Assembly: GCA_942492935.1 (NCBI GenBank)
Contig: OW818654.1
Location: forward strand, 992,001-1,056,000
Direction: 5' to 3'
From: JANJUO01 sp942492935
Lineage (GTDB): Bacteria; Bacteroidota; Ignavibacteria; Kapaibacteriales; UBA2268
Length of the DNA stretch: 64,000 bases
In this document: piece after piece, positions 26,583-33,352 of the stretch
Layout: each line of letters opens with the position of its first letter
Position numbering within the stretch: the first letter of the stretch is position 1
Notes under the pieces: generated by a model
Databases searched by the model: none
Seen by the model: only the letters and a program-made list of their open reading frames with translations
Told to the model about the DNA's origin: nothing
Position numbers and translations under genes: made by a program

Positions 26583-26810
26583 ATGAGAAAAGTACTACAT
26601 TTTATTGCAAATTATGGCGAGGAGTATTTTGTAGCTGAATGTTCTGAATTACCAATTGTAACACAAGCCAAATCTCTTGATGAACTATTGGATAATATTA
26701 AGGAGGCAACTTCATTACATCTCGAAGATTTTGATTTTGAGGGAAATAACTTATCAAATACACCTGCTATCACCCTTTTGTATGATTTGGGTGAGTTTGA
26801 GTATGCCTAA
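26583..26810 (+). CDS. hicB: HicB-family antitoxin (second HicBA pair)
   Basis: 75 residues: LHFIANYGEEYFVAECSELP, VTQAKSLDELLDNIKEATSL, the partial RNase-H-like fold. An in-frame ATG at 26571 would add four residues. Overlaps hicA by 8 bp. It differs strongly in sequence from the first pair, so this is an independent acquisition, not a duplication. Confidence 0.82.
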   Translation: MRKVLHFIANYGEEYFVAECSELPIVTQAKSLDELLDNIKEATSLHLEDFDFEGNNLSNTPAITLLYDLGEFEYA

Positions 26811-27045
26811 ACTTAAACAGTTGTCTGGCAAAGATTTAGTATCAATATTTGCCATTTTGAATTTTGAAGTAATTTCTCAAAAAGGTAGTCATATAAAATT
26901 ACAACGTTTATCAAATGGCAATAAACAAACAATTACTATTCCAAATCATAAAGAAATTGACAGAGGAACACTAAAAGCAATTATCAGACAAGCAAGCAAA
27001 TACGTTCCTGAAGATATGCTTCTTGAATATTTTCAATCAAAATAA
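26803..27045 (+). CDS. hicA: HicA-family mRNA interferase toxin
   Basis: 80 residues: LSGKDLVSIFAILNFEVISQ, KGSHIKLQRL with catalytic histidine, ITIPNHKEIDRGTLKAIIRQ. I start it at ATG 26803; the frame is open further upstream but that part lies within hicB. RHS remnant 4 begins 5 bp after the stop. Confidence 0.88.
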   Translation: MPKLKQLSGKDLVSIFAILNFEVISQKGSHIKLQRLSNGNKQTITIPNHKEIDRGTLKAIIRQASKYVPEDMLLEYFQSK

Positions 27046-27050
27046 GTATT

Positions 27051-27363
27051 ATGTATCCTGTGGAATATAATGTATTTGCAAATGGTAGAAATCCTGTGAT
27101 GACTTATAAGTATGACCCGCTTGCGGCTGGCTGGAGAAAGTACTACAATATTTATAATGAATAGGGAGGGGTCTTTGACGATGGTAATTAATGACTGTGG
27201 CAAAGTGGTGGAAAACAATCAATATAAAGCATTTGGTGTAAAGGATTATGCGTATAAAGAGCGTCCCCAAGCCACCGGCTACATAGGAAAAGAGAAAGAT
27301 GTTGAAATACACCATGCAGAACTTGTAGTAAGGGAATGTTACAGAGTTTCCGGGATTTTTTAA
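27051..27363 (+). pseudogene. RHS core remnant 4 (longest)
   Basis: Reads YPVEYNVFANGRNPVMTYKY, DPLAAGWRKYYNIYNE, stop, then after a small shift TMVINDCGKVVENNQY, KAFGVKDYAY, KERPQATGYIGKEKD, then unrelated residues to 27363. It extends further 5' into the core than the others (including the YDPLG repeat unit), but has an internal stop and frameshift. Confidence 0.85.
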
Positions 27364-27421
27364 ATGAAATAATAATATTTTTATTTATTATTAGTCTCTT
27401 AAAATTTAAATGAGTGTTTTT

Positions 27422-27619
27422 ATGTTTGAATTAATATCTAAAATTGAAACAGAATACTTGAAAATCCCAAATTATCAGGAATTTAAAGGGAAAGAGGTTT
27501 TAATTACAATTACTGAAGTTAATAAGAATTCAAAATTGAAGAATTTCTTTGAAGCAGCCGGTCAAATAGAATTAGATAATATAGAGATTTTAAAACTTCG
27601 AGATAGAAGTATTTTATGA
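27422..27619 (+). CDS. VapB-like antitoxin
   Basis: 65 residues from ATG 27422 (an in-frame ATG at 27410 is possible). A DUF2281/VapB-like layout: an N-terminal strand region (EFKGKEVLITITEV) and a C-terminal helical tail (FFEAAGQIELDNIEILKLRD) of the kind that wraps PIN toxins. It overlaps vapC by 4 bp. Confidence 0.75.
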   Translation: MFELISKIETEYLKIPNYQEFKGKEVLITITEVNKNSKLKNFFEAAGQIELDNIEILKLRDRSIL

Positions 27620-28005
27620 TTTTAGTTGATACCAACATAATAATTGACTTTTGGAAAAATCCAACTACTATTATAAAGAAGATTTTGTTGGAAAATGATG
27701 TTTTTATTTGTGGAGTTGTAAAGGCAGAATTGCTTTATGGTGCCAAAGATGAAAACCAATACGAAAAAATTATGAATGCACTATCAGATTTTCCAATGAT
27801 AGATATCTATCCTTTATTTTGGAATGATTTGGGATTAAATTTGTTCAAGTTGAAAAAATCTGGTTTAACGATACCATTTCAAGATTTAATAATTGCAACA
27901 TTGGCTATTAAAAATAAATTTAGTATTTTAAGTAATGATAAACATTTCAAAAAAATTGCAACTGTTCTTGATAATTTGGTTGTTTATTCTTTGAATGATG
28001 ACTGA
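27616..28005 (+). CDS. vapC: VapC-family PIN-domain ribonuclease toxin
   Basis: 129 residues, one PIN domain with the acidic residues in place: ILVDTNIIIDFW (D5), VVKAELLYGAK (E), PFQDLIIATLA (D), and the closing LSNDKHFKKI (D). It would cleave tRNA or rRNA in the absence of its antitoxin. RHS remnant 5 begins directly at the stop codon. Confidence 0.92.
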   Translation: MILVDTNIIIDFWKNPTTIIKKILLENDVFICGVVKAELLYGAKDENQYEKIMNALSDFPMIDIYPLFWNDLGLNLFKLKKSGLTIPFQDLIIATLAIKNKFSILSNDKHFKKIATVLDNLVVYSLNDD

Positions 28006-28090
28006 AATCAATTAATACAAAGCATTTGGATTCCGTAAATACGACAGCTACTTGGGTCGTTTTTTGTTTCCTGATACAATGTGGGAAGTA
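28006..28090 (+). pseudogene. RHS core remnant 5 (internally deleted)
   Basis: Reads NQYKAFG-like codons, then FRKYDSYLGRFLFPDTMWE. The ~40-residue piece between KAFG and RKYD found in remnants 3 and 4 is missing; the join is at a TTTGG shared by both flanks. RHS similarity ends at GGGAAGTA, as in remnant 1. Confidence 0.8.
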
Positions 28091-28157
28091 ATGATTCTTA
28101 AAATAATTTGTTTGTTTTACGTCAATGAAATTTATTGTTTAAAAGTATTGTGTGATA

Positions 28158-28409
28158 ATGAGTCAAATTGAGAAATTTATTGCAAAGTTGTTGATGGGTA
28201 AATCTGATAACAATATTAAATTTGAAGATTTGTGCAATTTATTAGTCAAGATTGGGTTTGAAATGCGGATTAAAGGTAGTCATCATATTTTCAGAAAAGA
28301 AGGCATTCCAACAATGCTGAATCTACAAAAAGATGGTGATTTAGCCAAAAAATATCAAATCAAACAAGTTAGAAAGTTGCTTGTTGAATTTAATGAGGAA
28401 ATTTTTTAA
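28158..28409 (+). CDS. hicA: HicA-family toxin (third pair, toxin first)
   Basis: 83 residues: FEDLCNLLVKIGFEMRIKGS, HHIFRKEGIP with catalytic histidine, QIKQVRKLLVEF. Start ATG 28158; an in-frame ATG six bases earlier is possible. Order is hicA-hicB, reversed relative to the other two pairs in the array. hicB follows directly. Confidence 0.85.
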   Translation: MSQIEKFIAKLLMGKSDNNIKFEDLCNLLVKIGFEMRIKGSHHIFRKEGIPTMLNLQKDGDLAKKYQIKQVRKLLVEFNEEIF

Positions 28410-28619
28410 ATGTATAATTATGAAATAATTTTGTACTACAGCGTAGAAGATTGTTGTTTTATTGCAGAAATTCCTGAACTGAAGGGATGTATAGCTCATG
28501 GTGAAACAGAATTTGATGTTTTGAATAATATTAATCAAGCTAAAGCGTTATGGTTAGAAACAGCAAGAGAATTTTGTGATGAAATTCCCAAACCAAAAGG
28601 CAGATTAATTTTTGCTTGA
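28410..28619 (+). CDS. hicB: HicB-family antitoxin (third pair)
   Basis: 69 residues: YEIILYYSVEDCCFIAEIPE, LKGCIAHGETEFDVLNNINQ. It starts on the base after the hicA stop codon, so translation is coupled. Confidence 0.87.
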   Translation: MYNYEIILYYSVEDCCFIAEIPELKGCIAHGETEFDVLNNINQAKALWLETAREFCDEIPKPKGRLIFA

Positions 28620-28714
28620 AATAATAAATTAAAAAGAAAGTTGATAATGCTTCTATGGAAGTTATAATTTACAAACCATATAATAACACAACAACGAACG
28701 GAGGAACAAAAAAA

Positions 28715-29256
28715 ATGAAACATACATTTATTCTATATGTGTTTATGTTGTTTTTATTTTCAAATACTTCACAACTCATTTGTAATGAAGATGTTGATAA
28801 TATAAGTTTTACTATTAATAAAACAAAATTTAGACAATTTGATTATATTGAAATTGAAATAAAAAATTCAAAATTAATAGAGATGAATTTTAAAATTAGC
28901 ATTGAAAAACAAGATTCTATTTACAATAGTAATACCAACAGATTTGAATATTTTTGGAATGAAATAGTGAGCGATATTCATAATAATTATAAAGTCATTG
29001 AAATTGACACTAATGATAATGCTACAATTATAAAAGATATACACAATAAATCTTCAAAATTAAAAAAAAAACTAAAATTATTATTCCAACTTCAAAATTA
29101 GTTAACGATGTGACAATGTCTGAAATTAATTATAAAAAAAAATTTCAATTACTTTGGTGTTGTGGGGATTATTATCGAATAGTCTTGATATATTATAAAA
29201 ATAATCCTAATGAATATAAAAATATATATTCTGAAATATTTAAGGTTTTCAAGTGA
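28715..29256 (+). pseudogene. Secreted protein gene with frameshift at an A10 run
   Basis: Starts at ATG 28715 after GGAGGAACAAAAAAA and encodes a signal peptide (MKHTFILYVFMLFLFSNTSQ). The first frame ends at 29101, shortly after a run of ten A at 29062-29071. In the next frame, directly after the run, an open stretch continues (TKIIIPTSKLVNDVTMSEIN, then FQLLWCCGDYYRIVLIYYKN) to 29256. One more A would join them. Either phase variation, decay or a sequencing error. Function unknown. Confidence 0.65.
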
Positions 29257-29293
29257 TGATAATAGATTTTTGCAACATGAACCTTGCTCACCA

Positions 29294-29359
29294 TTTCTTC
29301 CGTAATACGACAGCTACTTAGGTTGTTTTTTGTGTCTTGTTGCTATGTGTTCGGAGTAA
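29294..29359 (+). pseudogene. RHS core remnant 6
   Basis: TTCCGTAATACGACAGCTAC and the following bases match remnant 5 closely (RKYDSYLG-x-FLC), with one base missing in the R-K codons. It ends at GGAGTAA, the common right edge. Confidence 0.7.
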
Positions 29360-29410
29360 AATAAATATTATTGAAATAAGTCTATGATTTTTTATTTTTA
29401 AGGATTAATT

Positions 29411-29587
29411 ATGTTTGAAATTAAATACTTGACTAATGAGCAAGGAGAAAAAACAGACGTTGTTTTACCTTATTTCGATTATTTAGATATACTTGAAGAA
29501 ATTGAAGATTTAAGAACTATTGCAGATAGACAAAGTGAATCTCAGATTGAACATGAAGAAGTCAAAAAACATTTTCTTAACTTATGA
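29411..29587 (+). CDS. Small antitoxin partner of RelE (58 residues)
   Basis: Begins MFEIKYLTNEQGEKTDVVLP and ends in a charged helix (IEHEEVKKHFLNL). Its start and its leader of ~60 bases closely resemble those of the gene at 30000, so the two antitoxin genes are paralogues that moved with their leaders. It overlaps relE by 4 bp (ATGA). Confidence 0.7.
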   Translation: MFEIKYLTNEQGEKTDVVLPYFDYLDILEEIEDLRTIADRQSESQIEHEEVKKHFLNL

Positions 29588-29850
29588 AAAAGTATGAAAT
29601 TTTATGGAAAAAGTCCGCAGTAAAGGAAATTAATACAATACCAAAAGATACAGCAATTAAGATTCTTGAATTAATTGATAAATTAGCTGATGAACCTCGA
29701 CCTTCAAATTGTATCAAACTAACTGGTTTATCCAATTATTACAGAATAAGAATTGGCAATCATAGAATAATCTACTCAATTCAAGATTCCATACTTATTA
29801 TTGAAATTATTAAGATTGGTCATCGTAAAGATGTATATAGAGATAACTAA
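29584..29850 (+). CDS. relE: RelE/ParE-superfamily toxin
   Basis: 88 residues with the RelE fold: YEILWKKSAVKEINTIPKDT, NCIKLTGLSNYYRIRIGNHR, IIYSIQDSILIIEIIKIGHR. The basic residues R (YRIRIG) and the final GHRKDVY match ribosome-dependent mRNA interferases. Translationally coupled to the antitoxin before it. RHS remnant 7 follows within 10 bp. Confidence 0.9.
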   Translation: MKKYEILWKKSAVKEINTIPKDTAIKILELIDKLADEPRPSNCIKLTGLSNYYRIRIGNHRIIYSIQDSILIIEIIKIGHRKDVYRDN

Positions 29851-29857
29851 TGTTTAT

Positions 29858-29948
29858 GGGAAGTAATCAATAAAAAGCATTTGGTTCTCGTAAATTTGAT
29901 ACAGATTAAGGTAGGTTTTTGTGCCCAGATGCTATGTGAGAGAAGTAA
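29858..29948 (+). pseudogene. RHS core remnant 7 (internally deleted)
   Basis: Reads GSNQ-x-KAFGSRKFDTD, stop, GRFLCPDAM, stop, EK, stop. It has the same KAFG-to-RK(Y/F)D internal deletion as remnant 5 and the same right edge (GAGAAGTAA). Two extra stops show decay. Confidence 0.78.
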
Positions 29949-29999
29949 AATAAAATAATTTGAAATAAGTCAATAATTATTTTAAAATATGGATTTATT

Positions 30000-30206
30000 A
30001 TGTTTGAAATTAAATATATTACAGATGGAGAGGGTAGGATTGAAAGTGTTCAAATTCCATATACTGATTGGCAAAGATTAAATTATGATGATGAAACTGA
30101 ATATCTTTTGAGCAGTCCGAAAAATAAAGAACGTTTACTGGAATCATTAAATAATGATATTTCAATATCAAAAGAAGAGATGTATGAGAGAATTGGTATT
30201 AGATAA
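30000..30206 (+). CDS. YefM/Axe-like antitoxin
   Basis: 68 residues: MFEIKYITDGEGRIESVQIP, then YLLSSPKNKERLLESLNNDI, the C-terminal YoeB-binding type tail of YefM antitoxins. Paralogue of the 29411 gene at its N-terminus. The cognate toxin frame overlaps its end but is broken, so this may be a surviving solitary antitoxin. Confidence 0.75.
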   Translation: MFEIKYITDGEGRIESVQIPYTDWQRLNYDDETEYLLSSPKNKERLLESLNNDISISKEEMYERIGIR

Positions 30207-30441
30207 TAATGCAATTGATGATTTGGTTTGGTGAGTAAAAAACGAAAAAAGAATAGCCATAAAGATTTTACATTTAATTCAACAAATTGAACAAAATCCT
30301 TATGATGGTTTGGGAAAACCAGAAGCACTGAAATTTGAATTAGCAGGTTGTTGGTCTCGTAGAATAAATGCCGAACATAGAATTGTATATCAAGTTACTG
30401 ATTCAAAGATAAAAATCCTTCAATGTAGATTTCATTATTGA
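30184..30441 (+). pseudogene. YoeB-type toxin with nonsense codon 17
   Basis: The frame from ATG 30184 reads MRELVLDNNAIDDLVW, TGA (30232), VKNEKRIAIKILHLIQQIEQ, NPYDGLGKPEALKFEL, AGCWSRRINAEHRIVYQV and ends ILQCRFHY, stop. This is YoeB along its whole length (compare GKPEPLK, FWSRRI, EEHRLVY, RYHY). The stop sits where YoeB has an aromatic residue, so a TGG-to-TGA change inactivated the toxin. Confidence 0.85.
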
Positions 30442-30488
30442 AAAGATTGAGCAAGCAGTACCTGATGAAATTAAAGGAGGAACAGTAA

Positions 30489-30977
30489 TTGAAAAAAAAT
30501 AATATCTTAATCTGGCTCATTATAGGATTTATCATTTTGTCATCCTGCAGTCAAATTGATTATACGCCTATGTATCTTAAATTAAGAATTAATAGTATGA
30601 TGGACGATGAAGGAATAGTTACAGTTGCTCTTTTGAAAGAACATGACCAGTTAGATGGTAGCAGTTTTAGTTATTATTCAGGTAAGAGGTATTATAAACT
30701 TATTCATAATAATTCATTAGATGGTTATCCTAACATATCGAATTATATAGATGATTGGTATGGTTATCATAAGTTTTATAGATTAAAACAGGATTCATTT
30801 TATTTGATTGAAATAATACCTCCATTTAAAGATTGCAATAACTGTAAAAATAAAGATAGTTTGTTCTTTAAAGTACAACCTAATAGATTTGGGTTGTTAA
30901 AGTTTGTCATCAAATATCAACCAAGCGATACTATTATTAAAGAATTTTATTTCGATAATTTTAAATTGGAATACTAA
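30489..30977 (+). CDS. Predicted lipoprotein, member of a tandem pair
   Basis: 162 residues from a TTG start preceded by AGGAGGAACAG. A lipobox LSSC gives the lipidated cysteine at about residue 20. The mature part starts YLKLRINSMMDDEG and ends FKVQPNRFGLLKFVIKYQ... Its layout matches the next gene (YLNFRIN...; VFFRF...), so the two are diverged tandem paralogues. Possible immunity or surface proteins; no domain recognised. Confidence 0.65.
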   Translation: MKKNNILIWLIIGFIILSSCSQIDYTPMYLKLRINSMMDDEGIVTVALLKEHDQLDGSSFSYYSGKRYYKLIHNNSLDGYPNISNYIDDWYGYHKFYRLKQDSFYLIEIIPPFKDCNNCKNKDSLFFKVQPNRFGLLKFVIKYQPSDTIIKEFYFDNFKLEY

Positions 30978-30979
30978 TT

Positions 30980-31459
30980 ATGAAAAATTTAATATTATTT
31001 ATTCTTATTTTTTTTATTTCTATAAGTATTGGTCAAGAAAATCAACAAGAAAGCGAACCATTTGCCTATTTGAATTTTAGAATAAATATGAATATTGACT
31101 TATATGGGGATCTTAACAATGATTTAAATTTTAGCCTTGATTTACTTGAAGAGTACGATACAAATTACATAGAACAAAATGGTAAAATGGTAAAAATTAA
31201 CAGACTGTTTAAAAAATATCTCGTAAAAAATATTTGGTATAAAGGTGATAGTTCAGACAGTTTAGAACCTTATCCGAAATCAACAAAAACGATAAAATTC
31301 TATCCTAAATCTAAAAACGGGAAAAAAATCAATAATGGCGATACTGTTTTTTTTAGATTCAGTCATTATCAATTCGAGAATATATATACATTTATAATAT
31401 TTCAACAGAACGATACATTTAAAAAAGTTTTTAGTCCGAAATACTTGAAATTAAGATGA
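30980..31459 (+). CDS. Secreted paralogue of the preceding lipoprotein
   Basis: 159 residues, 2 bp after the lipoprotein gene. Signal peptide MKNLILFILIFFISISIGQE. Shared pattern with its neighbour: YLNFRINMNID, then a D-LLEEYD segment, then GDTVFFRFSHYQ and a terminal YLKLR. No lipobox cysteine is present. RHS remnant 8 follows. Confidence 0.65.
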   Translation: MKNLILFILIFFISISIGQENQQESEPFAYLNFRINMNIDLYGDLNNDLNFSLDLLEEYDTNYIEQNGKMVKINRLFKKYLVKNIWYKGDSSDSLEPYPKSTKTIKFYPKSKNGKKINNGDTVFFRFSHYQFENIYTFIIFQQNDTFKKVFSPKYLKLR

Positions 31460-31477
31460 AATGAAAATACTTTATTA

Positions 31478-31565
31478 CACTGGCTTCATCGGGAAAGAGA
31501 ATGGCACAGAGAGCAATCAGCCTGATCACTGAGTGAGAAAATATGATGAGGATGAAGGTCGTTAA
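31478..31565 (+). pseudogene. RHS core remnant 8
   Basis: Reads TGFIGKENGTESNQPDH, stop, VRKYDEDEGR, stop. It covers the junction between the GKEKD and RKYD blocks, which no other remnant in the window keeps. It breaks off before the PDALWEK block. Confidence 0.78.
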
Positions 31566-31589
31566 TGAAATAATAGCGGAAATAAGCAA

Positions 31590-31877
31590 ATGAGAAAAAT
31601 CATTATAATTTTGTTACTCTTATTAAACTTTATTTTAGCATTGTTATACTTAATCCATTTATTAGATTATACTAAACTAATATTCAAATTATTAATAGAC
31701 AGTTATTTATATGAAATATTATATTATTCTATCGGACTTATTGGAATCGAATTGCAAATTATAAATATTTTGCTATTTAATTTTAAAAACAAATCAGAAA
31801 AATTTATAAATTATATAATTTATGTTAATTATTTAATTACTATATTTTGGATAATTTCATTTTTTATTTTTTTATAA
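31590..31877 (+). CDS. Small membrane protein
   Basis: 95 residues, nearly all hydrophobic, with about three predicted helices (residues ~5-25, 40-62, 72-94) and few charges. No family recognised. As the sole gene between RHS remnants 8 and 9 it may be an immunity protein of a lost pore-forming or membrane-acting tip; that is conjecture. Confidence 0.5.
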   Translation: MRKIIIILLLLLNFILALLYLIHLLDYTKLIFKLLIDSYLYEILYYSIGLIGIELQIINILLFNFKNKSEKFINYIIYVNYLITIFWIISFFIFL

Positions 31878-31892
31878 TTTATAAAAAATGAT

Positions 31893-32048
31893 ATTAATTA
31901 TAGTGGCAGAGTAGTGGAAAATAATCAAAATAAAGTATTTGGCGTAAAGGACTATGACATTGATTTAGGTTGCTTTCTCTGTCCAGATGCTTTGTGGGAG
32001 AAGTATATAAGCTATACGCCGTATCAGTACTGTAGGAGAATTATTTGA
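31893..32048 (+). pseudogene. RHS core remnant 9 (reaches past PDALWEK)
   Basis: An uninterrupted 51-codon stretch: INYSGRVVENNQNKVFGVKD, YDIDLGCFLCPDALWEK, YISYTPYQYCRRII, stop. It is the only copy that continues past PDALWEK into the YTPYQY block that ends RHS cores. The KERPQATGYMGKEKD block has been deleted between KDY and YD. Confidence 0.85.
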
Positions 32049-32106
32049 AAATATTAGGCACTATAATTCGTTGTATTTATTATTATTATTAAATGAGAGG
32101 TAAAAA

Positions 32107-32319
32107 ATGAGTTACGCAGAAATTATTGAAGCAGTTGATAATATGCCATTGAATAAACAAATTCAATTTATGGAATTGATAAAAAGAAAAATTATTGATA
32201 AAAAAAGAACAATAATTTTGAATGAAAGCAAGATAGCTTTGGAAAGTTACTATAATCATGATTTAATCGAAGAAACTGCCGATACTTTAATTTCAAGATT
32301 GTCGGGTTTAGACAAATGA
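32107..32319 (+). CDS. Antitoxin of a RelBE-type pair
   Basis: 70 residues from ATG 32107 after GAGGTAAAAA. Helical throughout: SYAEIIEAVDNMPLNKQIQF, IIDKKRTIILNESKIALESY. The pattern fits small RelB/DUF-type antitoxins. Its stop codon overlaps the toxin start by 4 bp. Confidence 0.72.
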   Translation: MSYAEIIEAVDNMPLNKQIQFMELIKRKIIDKKRTIILNESKIALESYYNHDLIEETADTLISRLSGLDK

Positions 32320-32597
32320 AACTTGTTGCCTCAAAATTATTTGAAAAGAAATACAAACGAATCGCTTTAAGAAATCAATTACTCAAGTTAAATATTGATA
32401 AAACATTAAGAATATTAGAAATTGATATTTTCGAGCCATCACTTGAAACTCATAAACTTACTGGCAATTTAGCTGGACTATGGGCAACATCATGCGGTAA
32501 AGATTGTAGAATAATATTCAAAATTGAACCATCAATAATTACAAACGAGAATGTTATAATTTTACTTAATTTTGGCAAGCATGATGAAGTTTACTAA
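32316..32597 (+). CDS. RelE/YafQ-family toxin
   Basis: 93 residues: KLVASKLFEKKYKRIALRNQ, LETHKLTGNLAGLWATSCGK, DCRIIFKIEP, ending LNFGKHDEVY. The GKHDEVY terminus is typical of YafQ-type mRNA interferases. Coupled to the antitoxin. RHS remnant 10 follows after 33 bp. Confidence 0.88.
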   Translation: MKLVASKLFEKKYKRIALRNQLLKLNIDKTLRILEIDIFEPSLETHKLTGNLAGLWATSCGKDCRIIFKIEPSIITNENVIILLNFGKHDEVY

Positions 32598-32630
32598 TGA
32601 ATAAGTAAAATTTACTAAAAGATTAATAGA

Positions 32631-32735
32631 TATGATGAATTGGGGTCTGTGGTAGTAGTCAACATTGACAGTGGCAGAGTGGTGGAAAGTAATCAATATA
32701 AAGCATTTGGCGTGAAGGATAATGTGATTATTTAG
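32631..32735 (+). pseudogene. RHS core remnant 10
   Basis: Reads YDELGSVVVVNIDSGRVV, ESNQYKAFGVKD, then NVII, stop. Same left edge as remnants 2 and 3. It breaks off after VKD. Confidence 0.85.
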
Positions 32736-32773
32736 TATTTAAAAAAGCGAGTTGAAAAAGTGAGCAATTAAGT

Positions 32774-33319
32774 ATGACGAGAGATTTAGAAATAATATTT
32801 ACAAAAATTGAGCAGTCTTATAATATAAAAGACCTATTTTCATACGCTTTATATCACAAATATGATAATGTGAAAAGAGTTTATCTTGATGAATTTGAAT
32901 TATCAGGGATACAACTCTTTTTATTTTTAATCAATTTTATATGTGATGTTATGAAAAATTATTTTTCAGAGACTGTATATATATGCTTAGTTAATTTTGA
33001 TAATGAAAATTTGACAAAACTACCAAAAGAAAAGATAAAAGCGATGAAACTATTAGATATTAATATACCAAAAGCAAGTATTAAGAAACAATATTATCTC
33101 GAAGAGGATGAGTTTTATGTAACACTTTTCTTTTTTGAAGAAAAATTTCAAAAAATAAATAAATATTTATGGGGTTTATTAGCTTGCAATTTTTTAGGGA
33201 TAGAGCCATATTTGCAAATGGGAATGTTCTTTATTTCAAAAGATTTATCTTCCCTTATTAATGTTTATGATGATAGAGGAATGGATATAATGAAGTTAGA
33301 TATTAAGAATCAAAATTGA
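32774..33319 (+). CDS. DUF3885-like protein (candidate RHS immunity protein)
   Basis: 181 residues, soluble. The C-terminal half ends ISKDLSSLINVYDDRGMDIM, and the N-terminus has VKRVYLDEFELSGIQ; the YDDRGMD block is characteristic of DUF3885 proteins, which often occur downstream of polymorphic toxin genes. No catalytic motif is seen, and an immunity role is inferred from position beside RHS remnants and an ankyrin gene. Confidence 0.65.
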   Translation: MTRDLEIIFTKIEQSYNIKDLFSYALYHKYDNVKRVYLDEFELSGIQLFLFLINFICDVMKNYFSETVYICLVNFDNENLTKLPKEKIKAMKLLDINIPKASIKKQYYLEEDEFYVTLFFFEEKFQKINKYLWGLLACNFLGIEPYLQMGMFFISKDLSSLINVYDDRGMDIMKLDIKNQN

Positions 33320-33352
33320 ATTATTTTTTCTAGATTAAGCTATCGTGAATCA

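Noticed and set aside
27112..27363. 83-codon frame that could be called a gene
   Set aside because: It reads through RHS remnant 4 (TMVINDCGKVVENNQYKAFG) and is a broken piece of a larger gene.
30232..30234. TGA read as tryptophan (alternative genetic code)
   Set aside because: Several intact genes here (hicA, relE, vapC) end at TGA, so TGA is a normal stop.
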